Source: Streptomyces sp. NBC_01142 (lineage in GTDB: Bacteria > Actinomycetota > Actinomycetes > Streptomycetales > Streptomycetaceae). From it: a stretch of 64,000 nucleotides of DNA. The stretch covers positions 1,240,001-1,304,000 of the forward strand of contig NZ_JAPEOR010000002.1 of NCBI RefSeq assembly GCF_026341125.1, given 5' to 3'. Positions 25,878-34,645 of the stretch are shown piece by piece (position 1 is the stretch's first letter; each line of letters opens with the position of its first letter). A model generated the notes under the pieces. That model was not told the DNA's origin, searched no databases, and saw nothing but the letters and a program-made list of their open reading frames with translations. The position numbers were made by a program, and so were the translations under genes.

Positions 25878-26608
25878 TTGGCGGCCACCGCAGGCAGGTG
25901 GGGCTTGGTCGCGTACGCCACGAAGCTCTTGCCGACCACCGGGTTCAGCGCCTGCTCGGCGAGCCGCGTGACCAGGGGCTTCTTCATGATGTCCCAGACC
26001 AGCAGCTTGTGGTAGGCACGCACCGGCAGGGCCTTGTCGTTGTCCACGCCGAAGGCGCACTTGAGCCACCAGTACGGCGAGTGCAGCGCATGCGCGTGGT
26101 GCGTGCCGTACGGCTTGAGGCCGGCTTCCCTCATCCTGCCGAGCAGCTCGTCGGCCTTGTAGATACGGATGTGGCCGCCCTCGACCTCGTGGTACGCGTC
26201 GCTCAGCGCCCAGCAGACTTTCTCGGGGCCGTAGCGCGGCACGGTGACGGCGATCCGCCCGCCGGGCCTGAGCACCCGCACCATCTCGGCGAGCACGCCC
26301 TTGTCGTCGGGGATGTGCTCCATCACCTCGGAGATGATCACGACGTCGAAGGACTCGTCGGGGAAGGGCAGATTGAGCGCGTCACCCTCCATGGCGGTGG
26401 CGGTGGCACCCTCCGGGGCCTCCCCTGCCTCCTTCATCGCGGCAAACCACTTGGCGACCTCGCGGATCTCCTCGCCGTTCTGGTCGAGGGCCACGACCTG
26501 GGCGCCGCGCCGGTAGCACTCGAACGCGTGCCGGCCTGCGCCGCAGCCCAGGTCGAGCACGCGGTCGCCCGGGGCGAGCGGGAAGCGGGAGAAGTCGACG
26601 GTCAGCAC
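25874..26608 (-). CDS. Class I SAM-dependent methyltransferase
   Basis: A 244-aa methyltransferase. Motif I is VLDLGCGAGRHAFECYRRG near residues 17-35, the post-I acidic residue is in VVALDQN, and motif II/III is SFDVVIISEVMEHIPDD with RVLRPGGRIAVTVP. The GTG at 26608 has GAAGGG upstream. It follows the GT4 gene by 115 nt of repeated GGCCGCGGAGCGGCC segments. It probably methylates a sugar or lipid made by the neighbouring glycosyltransferase. Confidence 0.87.
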   Translation of the reverse strand: MLTVDFSRFPLAPGDRVLDLGCGAGRHAFECYRRGAQVVALDQNGEEIREVAKWFAAMKEAGEAPEGATATAMEGDALNLPFPDESFDVVIISEVMEHIPDDKGVLAEMVRVLRPGGRIAVTVPRYGPEKVCWALSDAYHEVEGGHIRIYKADELLGRMREAGLKPYGTHHAHALHSPYWWLKCAFGVDNDKALPVRAYHKLLVWDIMKKPLVTRLAEQALNPVVGKSFVAYATKPHLPAVAAK

Positions 26609-26723
26609 GGGGTCTGCCCTTCCGGGTGGGTGGCGGCGCCCTTGTGCCGAGCGCACCTTTCTATGGCCGCGGAGCGGCCGGAATGCCAGGCCGCGGAAAG
26701 GTCCGGGGCCTGGAGGTTCTGCC

Positions 26724-28073
26724 TCATCGGGCAACCCCTTGGGCCGCGGAGCGGCCCGGATGCCCGGCCACGGAACGACCCGCCCGGGCGGCGATGGCCT
26801 CGCGATACAACTCGGCCGTGCCCTGGGCGGCCCTGGCCCAGGTGAAACGCGCCAGCACCCGCTCCCGGCCCGCCGCACCGAGCCGTACGCGCAGCTCCTC
26901 GTCACCCAGCAGGCGCCCGAGCGCCGCGGCGAGCGCCCCCGCGTCGCCCGGCGGCACGGCCAGACAGGTCTCGCCGTCCGGGCCCGCGACCTCCGGGATC
27001 GCACCGCCCGTCGTCGCGACCAGCGGCGTGCCGGTGGCCATCGCCTCGGCGGCGGGCAGCGAGAAGCCCTCGTACAGGGACGGCACACAGGCGATCTGCG
27101 CGCTGCGCACCAGGTCGACCAGTTCGGCGTCGGTGATGCCCTTGACGAACTCGACGGCATCCTGGAGGCCGTAGCGCTCGATGAGCTGTGCGACCGGTCC
27201 GTCCTCGGCGCGCCTGCCGACGACGACGAGATGGGCGGCGGGGTTCTCCGTACGGAGCTTCGCGAGCGCCTCGACGAGATGGACGAGGCCCTTGAGCGGG
27301 ACGTCCGCGCTGGAGGTGGTGACGATCCGGCCCGGGACCTCGGCGACCGCCGGATGGGGCGAGAAGAGGTCGGTGTCGGCTCCGATGTGCACCACATGGA
27401 CGCGGTCGGGCCGTACGCCGAGGTGGTCGACGATCTCCTGCTGCGAGGAGCCGGAGACGGTGAGCACGGACGGAAGCCGGCGCGCGACGCGCTTCTGCAT
27501 ACGGGTGAAGCCGTACCAGCGGCGCACGGACGCGCGGCGCTTCCAGTTCTCGGCGGCGTCCAGCTCCAGCTGCCGGTCGACGGTGATGGGGTGGTGGATG
27601 GTGGTGACGAGCGGCGCGCCGAGGTCGGCGAGGAGCCCGTAGCCCAGCGTCTGGTTGTCGTGGATGACGTCGAACTCGCCGCGGCGCGCGGCCAGATGAC
27701 GGCGGGCGCGCAGCGAGAAGGTCAGCGGTTCGGGAAACCCGCCGGTCCACATGGTGGCGACCTCGAGCGCGTCCACCCAGTCGCGGTACTCGCCGCGTTT
27801 CGGCGTACGGAAGGGGTCCGGGCTCCGGTACAGGTCGAGGCTGCCGAGCTCGGTGAGCGGCACACCTTCGTCGAGTACGGGATAGGGCTGGGCGCCGATC
27901 ACCTCGACGCTGTGGCCGAGGCGGGCGAGCTCGCGCGAAAGGTGCCGTACATAGACGCCCTGGCCGCCGCAGAACGGGTTCCCCTTGTAGGTGAGGAGCG
28001 CGATGCGCAGCGGAGCGTCACCGCCGCCGGACGTGCCCGCGCGGGGCCCGGCCTCTATGGCCTCAGCGGTCAC
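26724..28073 (-). CDS. Glycosyltransferase family 4 (GT-B)
   Basis: A 449-aa GT-B enzyme. The N-terminal donor/acceptor loop is NPFCGGQGVYVRHLSRELARLGH. The mid region has GADTDLFSP, and the C-terminal domain has the GT4 E-x7-E motif EGFSLPAAEAMATGTPLVATTGGAIPE near residues 345-370. The GTG at 28073 is preceded by GAAGGGGG. The upstream region, shared with the divergent kstR-like gene, holds a KstR-type box 54 nt before the start. The enzyme probably uses a nucleotide sugar to build a glycolipid or polysaccharide at the cytoplasmic face. Co-regulation with lipid catabolism is an inference. Confidence 0.88.
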   Translation of the reverse strand: MTAEAIEAGPRAGTSGGGDAPLRIALLTYKGNPFCGGQGVYVRHLSRELARLGHSVEVIGAQPYPVLDEGVPLTELGSLDLYRSPDPFRTPKRGEYRDWVDALEVATMWTGGFPEPLTFSLRARRHLAARRGEFDVIHDNQTLGYGLLADLGAPLVTTIHHPITVDRQLELDAAENWKRRASVRRWYGFTRMQKRVARRLPSVLTVSGSSQQEIVDHLGVRPDRVHVVHIGADTDLFSPHPAVAEVPGRIVTTSSADVPLKGLVHLVEALAKLRTENPAAHLVVVGRRAEDGPVAQLIERYGLQDAVEFVKGITDAELVDLVRSAQIACVPSLYEGFSLPAAEAMATGTPLVATTGGAIPEVAGPDGETCLAVPPGDAGALAAALGRLLGDEELRVRLGAAGRERVLARFTWARAAQGTAELYREAIAARAGRSVAGHPGRSAAQGVAR

Positions 28074-28126
28074 TCACGGCCCCCTTCTCGCTGCGTTTCG
28101 CCGGAGCGTAGCCGCTCGCGCTAATC

Positions 28127-28140
28127 TAGAACAAGTTTCA
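28127..28140. promoter_or_regulatory. KstR-like operator between kstR-like and GT4 genes
   Basis: TAGAACAAGTTTCA fits all fixed positions of TnnAACnnGTTnnA. It sits 132 nt upstream of the KstR-like regulator ATG and 54 nt upstream of the divergent glycosyltransferase GTG. Autoregulation of kstR is known in mycobacteria, so this is the expected autoregulatory site. Confidence 0.8.
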
Positions 28141-28271
28141 GACTTGATCGTTCAAGGAGCTTCGAATCTACCGGCAGGTAGCGCCGCTGTAAGGGCCGGA
28201 TCAGGTGATTCGCGCCACGACAGACGTCCTGACATGCTGTGCGATCCGGGCTCGCTCATGGAACGGGACAT

Positions 28272-28952
28272 ATGACCGCGGAAGCCAAGTCGCCGGTGCC
28301 GGCGTCGCCGCCCCTGACGGAACGCCAGGAGGCGCGCCGCCGTCGCATCCTGCACGCCAGTGCCCAGCTGGCCAGCCGGGGCGGCTTCGACGCCGTGCAG
28401 ATGCGTGAGGTCGCCGAGTCGTCGAGCGTCGCGCTCGGCACGCTCTACCGCTACTTCCCTTCCAAGATCCATCTGCTGGTCGCCACCATGCAGGACCAGC
28501 TCCAGCACCTGCACACGACGCTGCGGAAGCGGCCCCCGGGCGGGGACAGCGCGGCGGAGCGGGTCGCCGAGACGCTGATGCGGGCCTTCCGGGCGCTCCA
28601 GCGCGAGCCGCAGCTGGCGGACGCGATGGTGCGGGCGCTGACTTTCGCGGACCGCAGCGTCAGCCCCGAGGTGGACACCGTCTCCCGTCAGACGACGGCG
28701 ATCATTCTCGACGCCATGGGGCTGGAGAACCCGACGCCCGAGCAGCTCTCCGCGGTGCGGGTGATCGAGCACACCTGGCACTCCGCGCTGATCACCTGGC
28801 TGTCGGGGCGCGCCTCGATCGCCCAGGTGAAGATAGACATCGAGATGGTGTGCAGGCTGATCGACCTGACGACACCGGCGACTGCGACGACACCGGTCTC
28901 GTCGCCCGCTCCGGCGCCGACCGCGCCCGCAAAGGGGCGCGGGCGGGGCTGA
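28272..28952 (+). CDS. kstR: KstR-type TetR repressor
   Basis: A 226-aa TetR protein. The DNA-binding domain (residues 15-65) reads RRRRILHASAQLASRGGFDAVQ and then LGTLYRYFPSKIHLLVATM, nearly the same as mycobacterial KstR (Rv3574) in my memory, including the unusual VQMREVAE recognition region. The ligand domain also matches in layout (TFADRSVSPEVD, HTWHSALITWLSGRAS). KstR is released by 3-oxo-cholestenoyl-CoA-type ligands. The C-terminal tail is Ala/Pro/Thr-rich. The ATG at 28272 is used. Boxes fitting its motif occur at six places in this window, including its own promoter. Confidence 0.88.
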   Translation: MTAEAKSPVPASPPLTERQEARRRRILHASAQLASRGGFDAVQMREVAESSSVALGTLYRYFPSKIHLLVATMQDQLQHLHTTLRKRPPGGDSAAERVAETLMRAFRALQREPQLADAMVRALTFADRSVSPEVDTVSRQTTAIILDAMGLENPTPEQLSAVRVIEHTWHSALITWLSGRASIAQVKIDIEMVCRLIDLTTPATATTPVSSPAPAPTAPAKGRGRG

Positions 28953-28957
28953 CCGGG

Positions 28958-29497
28958 CTACGGCTTCTTGTTCTTCTCCAGGTCCTCCCGGAAGACCTTT
29001 TCGCACTCGGGGCCGTTGTCCGCGGCCATGAACGTGATCATCAGGAAGGTCCCCGCCTTGCCCTGGTGGCTCGCCTTCACGGTCCAGCCGCTCTTGTCCA
29101 GCGACTTGATGGTCGAGCCCTGCTGGTCGACGCTCTGCGACTCCTTCCAGCCGCCCTTCGCGAGGCTGGCGACCGTCGTGTCGTAGGACTTCTTGGAGTC
29201 GGTGACCTTCTTGTCGTCGGCCTGCCACGAGACCATGCATTCCTTGAGGGCGGCCGGAACGTCGTCCGACGGCTTCTCGGTGAACCCGGCCGCCGTGGCC
29301 GCGTCCCCGACCTCCTTGGCTACCGTGGCCGCGTCCAGGCTCCCGCCCGCTTCCCCGCCCGCTTCGGCCGGAGCCGAGGACGAGGAACCGGACGAACCGG
29401 CGCCGCCCTTGCCCTTGTCCGAACCGCCCTCGCTGCCGCATCCCGCCACGAGCAGCACCACACCGGCAGCCGCGGCCGCCCACCTCGCCTTGCGCAC
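28958..29497 (-). CDS. Putative lipoprotein
   Basis: A 179-aa protein from the GTG at 29497 (GGGAG upstream). The signal has the basic VRKARW, a core AAAAAGVVLLV and lipobox VAGC, Cys near residue 20. A Gly/Ser-rich spacer runs to about residue 50, then comes a soluble domain with two Cys (KECMVSW, GPECEKVF) that could form a disulfide. It converges on kstR with only 5 nt between stops. The function is unknown; it looks like streptomycete surface sensors or stability factors. Confidence 0.75.
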   Translation of the reverse strand: MRKARWAAAAAGVVLLVAGCGSEGGSDKGKGGAGSSGSSSSAPAEAGGEAGGSLDAATVAKEVGDAATAAGFTEKPSDDVPAALKECMVSWQADDKKVTDSKKSYDTTVASLAKGGWKESQSVDQQGSTIKSLDKSGWTVKASHQGKAGTFLMITFMAADNGPECEKVFREDLEKNKKP

Positions 29498-29588
29498 AAT
29501 TCTCCCAATTCAGGCTGTGCACGGGCCCGTTGCCCGCGCGATCGAGGGAGAAGTCTCGCACGGACGTTCGCGCGGGCATTCGCAAGGG

Positions 29589-29822
29589 CTAATCCTCGGG
29601 CGGGAAGACCGGCTCCCCACCGTCCAGCAGGGTGACGGTGATCGCCTCGACCGGGCAGTTCTCCGCCGCGGCGAGGATCTGCTCGTTGGCGTCGGCGTCG
29701 TCCGCCTGCGGGTGCGACTGCCGCGCGGTGTCCAGCCGGAACCCGTCCGGGGCGTGACCCACGCACATACCCGATCCGATGCAGACGCTCCGGTCCACCT
29801 CGACGTGCCAGCGGTCTCCCAT
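29589..29822 (-). CDS. [3Fe-4S]-type ferredoxin
   Basis: A 77-aa ferredoxin with CIGSGMC, then CPVEAI: three cysteine ligands, with the second position of a 4Fe-4S set not being Cys (CxxxxxC spacing). This is typical of single-cluster [3Fe-4S] ferredoxins that feed electrons to actinobacterial P450s. The ATG overlaps the aldehyde dehydrogenase stop (ATGA). The most obvious client in the window is the CYP125-like P450 at 48438, whose promoter carries the same type of box. No ferredoxin reductase gene is visible. Confidence 0.9.
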   Translation of the reverse strand: MGDRWHVEVDRSVCIGSGMCVGHAPDGFRLDTARQSHPQADDADANEQILAAAENCPVEAITVTLLDGGEPVFPPED

Positions 29823-31282
29823 CAGTGTCCTCCGTACCCTGCCGGCAGATGGATCATCTTGTGCTCAAGGTACGCGCCGTACCCCTCGGGCCCGAACTCC
29901 CGACCCACACCGGAGTTCTTGTAGCCCCCGAACGGCCCAAGCATGTCGAGACTGAAGGTGTTGACGTTGTACGTGCCCGTCCTGACCCGACGGGCGAAGT
30001 CGATGCCGTGCTCGACGTCGGCGGTCCACACGCTGCCGCTGAGCCCGTAGTCGGAGTCGTTCGCAATCGCGGCCGCCTCGCCCTCGTCCTCGTACGGCAG
30101 CAGGCAGATCACCGGCCCGAAAATCTCCTCGCGGGCGACGCGCATGGAGTTGTCGACACCGCCGAAGAGGGTCGGTTCGACGTACCAGCCGCGCTCCAGG
30201 TCCGCCGGACGCCCGCCACCGCTGAGGATCTTGGCGCCCTCCTCCTGGCCGATCCGGATGCAGTCCAGCGAGCGCTGCTGCTGACGGGCGGCCACCAGCG
30301 GGCCGACCTGGGTGGCCGGGTCCAGCGGGTCCCCGACGACGAGCGCGCTCGCCGCCGCCGCGAACGCCTCCGCGATCTCGTCGTAGCGGCTGTGCGGCGC
30401 GAGGATACGGGTCTGGGCCACGCAGGCCTGCCCGTTGTTCATCCAGGCGGCCGGGACGATCCCGGCGACCGCCGTCTCCAGATCCGCGTCGGGCAGGATC
30501 ACGGCCGCCGACTTGCCGCCCAGCTCCAGCGTGACGCGGGTGAGATTGCGCGAGGCGACCTCCATGACCCGCCTGCCCGCGGCGACGGAACCGGTGAAGG
30601 ACACCTTGTCGACGCCCGGGTGCCCCACCAGATACTCGCTCACCTCACGGTCCGCGGGCAGGATCGACAGGACGCCTTCGGGCAGCCCGGCCTCCTGCGC
30701 GATCTCACCGAGGATGTACGAGTCCAGGGGCGACTCCGGCGACGGCTTGAGCACCACCGTGCAGCCGGCCAGCAGCGCGGGCGCCAGCTTGGCCGCCGCT
30801 GTGAACTGCGGGACGTTCCACGGCACGACGGCCGCGACGACACCCACCGGCTCACGCCGTACGAGGATCGGCCCGAGGATCCCGGCCCGCTGCTCCTCGT
30901 GCGGAAAGTCCCGCGCGACCGTGATCGCCGCGTCCCACACCATCATCGCGCCGAGCGCCTGGGCGAGCACGCTCCAGGAATAGGGGGAACCGTTCTGCGA
31001 GCTGATGGAGCGGGCGATCTCCTCGTGCCGTACGGCGACCCCGTCCTTGATCCGGCTCACCACCGCGATGCGCTCCTCGAGCGGCATCCGCGGCCAGGAC
31101 CCCTCGTCGAAGGCCTTGCGGGCGACGGCCACCGCCCGGTCGACATCCGCCCGCGAGGCATGGGGGACCCGCCCGATGACCTGCTCGGTGTGGGGTGAGA
31201 CGACCTCGATGGCATCGCTGCCGAGGGGTTCGGTCAACTCCCCGCCGATGAACAGCTTTCCGTGTTCGACAAGCTCGGTCAT
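29822..31282 (-). CDS. NAD(P)-dependent aldehyde dehydrogenase
   Basis: A 486-aa ALDH. Visible motifs are VPWNVPQFTAAAKLAPALLAGCTVVLKPSPE, SFTGSVAAGR, the catalytic Glu in TLELGGKSA (about residue 262) and the nucleophilic Cys in NNGQACVAQTR (about 297), then EEIFGPVICL. The ATG at 31282 follows AGGAGG. It is first in an operon with the ferredoxin. It could oxidise the C26/C27 aldehyde made by CYP125-type oxidation or by the alcohol dehydrogenase at 2166; this link rests on shared promoter boxes. Confidence 0.9.
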   Translation of the reverse strand: MTELVEHGKLFIGGELTEPLGSDAIEVVSPHTEQVIGRVPHASRADVDRAVAVARKAFDEGSWPRMPLEERIAVVSRIKDGVAVRHEEIARSISSQNGSPYSWSVLAQALGAMMVWDAAITVARDFPHEEQRAGILGPILVRREPVGVVAAVVPWNVPQFTAAAKLAPALLAGCTVVLKPSPESPLDSYILGEIAQEAGLPEGVLSILPADREVSEYLVGHPGVDKVSFTGSVAAGRRVMEVASRNLTRVTLELGGKSAAVILPDADLETAVAGIVPAAWMNNGQACVAQTRILAPHSRYDEIAEAFAAAASALVVGDPLDPATQVGPLVAARQQQRSLDCIRIGQEEGAKILSGGGRPADLERGWYVEPTLFGGVDNSMRVAREEIFGPVICLLPYEDEGEAAAIANDSDYGLSGSVWTADVEHGIDFARRVRTGTYNVNTFSLDMLGPFGGYKNSGVGREFGPEGYGAYLEHKMIHLPAGYGGH

Positions 31283-31324
31283 GGTGCTGCCTCCTGCGGC
31301 CCGGCACTTTTCTGACGCTGCTTC

Positions 31325-31351
31325 AGAACTGATACCAGTTCTAGTTATAGT
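31325..31351. promoter_or_regulatory. KstR-like box and leaderless promoter between ALDH and MBL genes
   Basis: TGATACCAGTTCTA at 31330-31343 matches seven of the eight fixed KstR positions. It overlaps a perfect inverted repeat AGAACTG-ATAC-CAGTTCT at 31325-31342. Immediately after it, TATAGT at 31346-31351 makes a -10 element whose expected start point is the A of the MBL gene ATG at 31357. A repressor here could block both divergent genes. Confidence 0.6.
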
Positions 31352-31356
31352 GAGCA

Positions 31357-32427
31357 ATGGCCGTGCCGCCGACGAGAGATGAGACCTCCATGACTCAGGT
31401 GACCGATCACGGCGCAGGCGTCTGGTCCATCGAGGTGCCCATCCCGGACAACCCCCTCGGTCACACCCTGGTCCACCTGCTCGAGACCGGCCGCGGCCCC
31501 GTGCTCATCGACACCGGCTGGGACGACCCGGCCTCCTGGGACACCCTCGTCGCCGGGCTGGGCGCCCTCGACGTCTCCGTCGCCGACATCCACGGGGTGG
31601 TCATCACCCATCACCATCCCGACCACCACGGCCTCTCCGGGCAGGTCCGCGAAGCCTCGGGCGCCTGGATCGCGATGCACGCCGCCGACAGCGCGGTCGT
31701 ACGCCGTACCCGGGAGGCCGAACCGGGCCTCTGGCTGGACTACTTGGCGGACAAACTCGCCAGGGCCGGTGCCCCCGAGGAGCACACCGCCCCGCTGCGT
31801 ACCGCCCGTGCAGCGGGCCGGACGAGCAGGCTGCCCGGCCTGCGGGCGGCCCTGCCCGACCGGGAGATCGTTCCCGGCGAACTGCTCGATCTGGCGGGCC
31901 GCCGGCTGCGCGCCGTCTGGACCCCTGGCCACACCCCCGGCCATGTCTGCCTCCACCTCGAAGAGGCTCACCCGGCGAACAGACCCGGCAACGGCCGCCT
32001 CTTCTCCGGTGATCACCTGCTCCCCGAGATCACCCCGCACATAGGGCTCTACGAGGACCCGGACGACGCCACGGTCACCGACCCCCTCGGTGACTACCTC
32101 GACTCGCTCGAGCGCATCGGCCGCCTCGCCCCCGCCGAGGTGCTCCCGGCGCACCAGTACGCCTTCCCGGACGCGGCGGGCCGGGTGCAGGAGCTGCTCG
32201 CCCACCACGAGGACCGGCTGACCGGTCTGCTCGCGCTGCTGGCCGAGCCGCTCACGCCCTGGCAGGTCGCCGAGCGGATGGAGTGGAACCGGCCCTGGGG
32301 ACAGATCCCGTACGGGTCCCGGAACATCGCGGTCTCGGAGGCCGAAGCGCATCTGCGGCGGCTGGTGAAGCTGGGGCGGGCGGAGGCTCTGGCGGGCAGC
32401 GTCCCGACGGCGTACGTGGCCCTCTGA
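31357..32427 (+). CDS. Metallo-beta-lactamase-fold hydrolase
   Basis: A 356-aa protein if translation starts at the leaderless ATG 31357, or 345 aa from the ATG at 31390. The metal site is clear: THHHPDHHG near residue 90, HTPGH near 193 and SGDHLL near 215. A C-terminal helical domain of about 90 aa follows, as in LACTB2/glyoxalase-II-like hydrolases. It may hydrolyse an acyl thioester or lactone. It shares an intergenic region carrying a KstR-like box with the ALDH-ferredoxin operon. Confidence 0.87.
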   Translation: MAVPPTRDETSMTQVTDHGAGVWSIEVPIPDNPLGHTLVHLLETGRGPVLIDTGWDDPASWDTLVAGLGALDVSVADIHGVVITHHHPDHHGLSGQVREASGAWIAMHAADSAVVRRTREAEPGLWLDYLADKLARAGAPEEHTAPLRTARAAGRTSRLPGLRAALPDREIVPGELLDLAGRRLRAVWTPGHTPGHVCLHLEEAHPANRPGNGRLFSGDHLLPEITPHIGLYEDPDDATVTDPLGDYLDSLERIGRLAPAEVLPAHQYAFPDAAGRVQELLAHHEDRLTGLLALLAEPLTPWQVAERMEWNRPWGQIPYGSRNIAVSEAEAHLRRLVKLGRAEALAGSVPTAYVAL

Positions 32428-32480
32428 CGGCCGCCGCGTCACAGCCGGGCGGCCCCCGCGGGGCGCCGGTGACCGGCCGG

Positions 32481-32604
32481 TAGAGTGGGCAAGTCGTCAT
32501 CATGCCCGTACAGGGGGAAGCCGGTGCAATTCCGGCGCTGACCCGCAACCGTGATCCGCCCGGGAGGCGGTGAGCCGGACTGCCCTGTACGGACGTGCGT
32601 GGCT
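32481..32604 (+). promoter_or_regulatory. Cobalamin (B12) riboswitch
   Basis: The core is enclosed by a perfect 10-bp stem, CCGTACAGGG (32506-32515) with CCCTGTACGG (32583-32592). Inside are the class-typical strings GGGGAAGCCGGTGCAATTCCGGC, CTGACCCGCAACCGTGA and GAGCCGGACTGCC. It precedes the operon starting at 32712 and should lower its expression when adenosylcobalamin is plentiful. About 110 nt lie between core and ATG, so control of the GGAGAGG ribosome site or of termination are both possible. Confidence 0.93.
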
Positions 32605-32711
32605 CCCGTCACCGGAATTCCGGTGGCCGGCACCGTCGAGGTATACGGAGCCCGAGCCTGGTACCTGAGCGTGCCTGCGTCCGGCTCCCCAATGGAGAGG
32701 CACCGCCCGCC

Positions 32712-33941
32712 ATGACCGTTCGCCGCAGCGCAGCCTTGCTCGCCGCATCCGCCGTACTCTGCGTGGCCGCTGCCCCCGCCTCCTTCGCGGCACCGACCCC
32801 GACTCCCTCCGCCCCCGCGCTGCCCGCCGGCCTGTACGGCAAGGGCGACCCGACGTACGACGGGGTCTGGCGGCAGTCGCTGGCCCTGCTCGCGCAGGAC
32901 ACGGTCGGCGTCAAGCCCGCCGCGAAGGCCGTGGACTGGCTGACCGGGCAGCAGTGCGACAGCGGCGGCTTCCCCTCGTACCGCGCCGACGCGGCCAAGG
33001 CCTGCGACGCCAAGCTGCCGCTGGACTCCAACGCCACCGCGGCCGCCGTGCAGGCTCTCGCCGCACTGGGCGGCCAGGACGCCACCGTGAAGAAGACCGT
33101 CGGCTGGCTGAAGTCCGTGCAGAACGAGGACGGCGGCTGGGGCTACAACCCGGGCGGCGCCAGCGACGCCAACTCCACCTCCATAGTGATCGGCGCGCTC
33201 GCCGCCGCCGGCGAGAAGCCGGACGCGGTGAAGTCGAAGGGCGGCAAGACGCCGTACGACTCGCTGCTGACGTTCGCGAAGCCGTGCGGCGGGAAGGACG
33301 CCGGAGCCTTTGTGTACCAGCAGAAGTCGCCCGGCATGATCGCCGACTCCACGGCGGCGGCGGTGCTCGCCGCGCAGGGCAAGGGCCTGGTCGTGACCGC
33401 CGGGACGAAGGACGCCAAGGGGACGGTCTGCGAGAAGGCGACAACGGTGGAGGGCGCGGGCCACAACGGCGCCGCGTACCTCGCGGCCGCGCTGGCCAAG
33501 ACCGGCCACCTCAACACGCCGCCGATGCCCGGCGCCACCGACCCGGCCGAGAAGCCCGACTTCGGGAACACGGCGGACGCAGTCGTCGCGCTGTCCGCGC
33601 AGGGGCTGACCGACGAGGCGAAGAAGCCGCTCGAGTGGCTGCAGAAGAACGCGCCGGCCTGGGCGAGGGAGACCGGCCCGGCCGCGTACGCCCAGCTGGT
33701 GCTGGCCGCGCACGCCACCGGCGCCGACCCGAAGAGCTTCGGCGGTGCGGACCTGGTCTCGGGGCTGAACGCGACCGGGCCCGCGCCGGAGAAGCCGGCC
33801 GCGGACGAGAAGAAGGACAAGGACAAGAAGGACAGCGACGGCTCCGGCATGGGGCTGTGGTGGATCGTGGGCGCGTTCTTCGCCGCGAGCGTCGGCGCCG
33901 GTTTCCTCCTGAGCGGCCGCCGGAAGAACCGGCAGCGGTGA
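32712..33941 (+). CDS. Secreted, membrane/wall-anchored alpha-barrel protein, candidate cobalamin binder
   Basis: A 409-aa protein. The signal peptide is MTVRRSAALLAASAVLCVAA with a likely cut after FAA. The body is an alpha/alpha barrel with prenyltransferase-like repeats (DWLTGQQCDSGGFPSY, SVQNEDGGWGYNPGG, ALDSNATAAAVQAL-like). It has a Lys/Asp-rich linker and a C-terminal helix GLWWIVGAFFAASVGAGFLL followed by RRKNRQR. Eukaryotic intrinsic factor and transcobalamin bind B12 with the same barrel fold. First gene after the B12 riboswitch and in an operon with an ECF transporter, it is best explained as a surface B12-capture protein. It carries no prenyltransferase zinc motif that I can see. 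Confidence 0.75.
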   Translation: MTVRRSAALLAASAVLCVAAAPASFAAPTPTPSAPALPAGLYGKGDPTYDGVWRQSLALLAQDTVGVKPAAKAVDWLTGQQCDSGGFPSYRADAAKACDAKLPLDSNATAAAVQALAALGGQDATVKKTVGWLKSVQNEDGGWGYNPGGASDANSTSIVIGALAAAGEKPDAVKSKGGKTPYDSLLTFAKPCGGKDAGAFVYQQKSPGMIADSTAAAVLAAQGKGLVVTAGTKDAKGTVCEKATTVEGAGHNGAAYLAAALAKTGHLNTPPMPGATDPAEKPDFGNTADAVVALSAQGLTDEAKKPLEWLQKNAPAWARETGPAAYAQLVLAAHATGADPKSFGGADLVSGLNATGPAPEKPAADEKKDKDKKDSDGSGMGLWWIVGAFFAASVGAGFLLSGRRKNRQR

Positions 33942-34645
33942 TGCGTACCCGGCTCCTCTCCCTCGTCCTCGCGCTCGGCGCCGCGCTCACGGTGCTGGGC
34001 GCGGGGCCGGCGCAGGCCGCCGGCTACCGGTACTGGTCGTTCTGGGAGAGCAGCGGCGGGAAGTGGACGTACGCCACTCAGGGCCCGGCCACCGCGAAGC
34101 CGTCCGACGGCTCCGTGCACGGCTTCCGGTTCTCGGTGAGCGAGGACAGCGGGGACTCGGCGCAGCCGCGTACGGCCCCCGACTTCGAGGCGATCTGCGG
34201 CCGGACGCCCCCGAGGGACAGCACCAAGCGGATCGCGCTCGTCATCGACCCCGGTACTCCGGCCGACGCACCGGAGGGCGAGAAGCCGCCCGCGTCACGG
34301 ACGGTGTGTGCGCAGGTCGGCGAGGATGCGACCAGCGCGGAGGCGCTGGCGGCGGTGGCGAAGCCGCTGCGCTACAACAGCGGGGCGCTGCTCTGCGGCA
34401 TCACCGGCTACCCGGAGTCGGGCTGCGGCGAACAGGTCGCGGCCGGGAAGCCCACGGGGACGCCTTCGGCATCGGACGCCAACGCGGACGCCGGCTCGGC
34501 CACGGATTCGGCCTCGGGCTCGGGTTCGGCTGCGGAGTCGGCTTCGGACAAGGGCGGCCCGGCGGTCGGGATCATCGCCGGCATCGCGGCGGTTCTGGGC
34601 CTCGGCGCCGCGGCGGTATGGCAGTCACGCCGCCGCCGCGGATGA
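33941..34645 (+). CDS. Secreted, membrane-anchored beta-type protein, partner of the barrel protein
   Basis: A 234-aa protein whose ATG overlaps the previous stop (TGATG). The signal peptide is MRTRLLSLVLALGAALTVLG, cut after AQA. The domain starts YRYWSFWESSGGKWTY and has DGSVHGFRF, four conserved-looking Cys (AICGR, TVCAQ, LLCGI, SGCGE) that could form two disulfides, then a Ser/Ala spacer and a C-terminal helix with RRRRG. The W-x-x-W...DG-x-V layout recalls the small C-terminal beta domain of transcobalamin-like proteins (formerly DUF4430). It probably acts outside the cell with the barrel protein. Confidence 0.7.
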   Translation: MRTRLLSLVLALGAALTVLGAGPAQAAGYRYWSFWESSGGKWTYATQGPATAKPSDGSVHGFRFSVSEDSGDSAQPRTAPDFEAICGRTPPRDSTKRIALVIDPGTPADAPEGEKPPASRTVCAQVGEDATSAEALAAVAKPLRYNSGALLCGITGYPESGCGEQVAAGKPTGTPSASDANADAGSATDSASGSGSAAESASDKGGPAVGIIAGIAAVLGLGAAAVWQSRRRRG

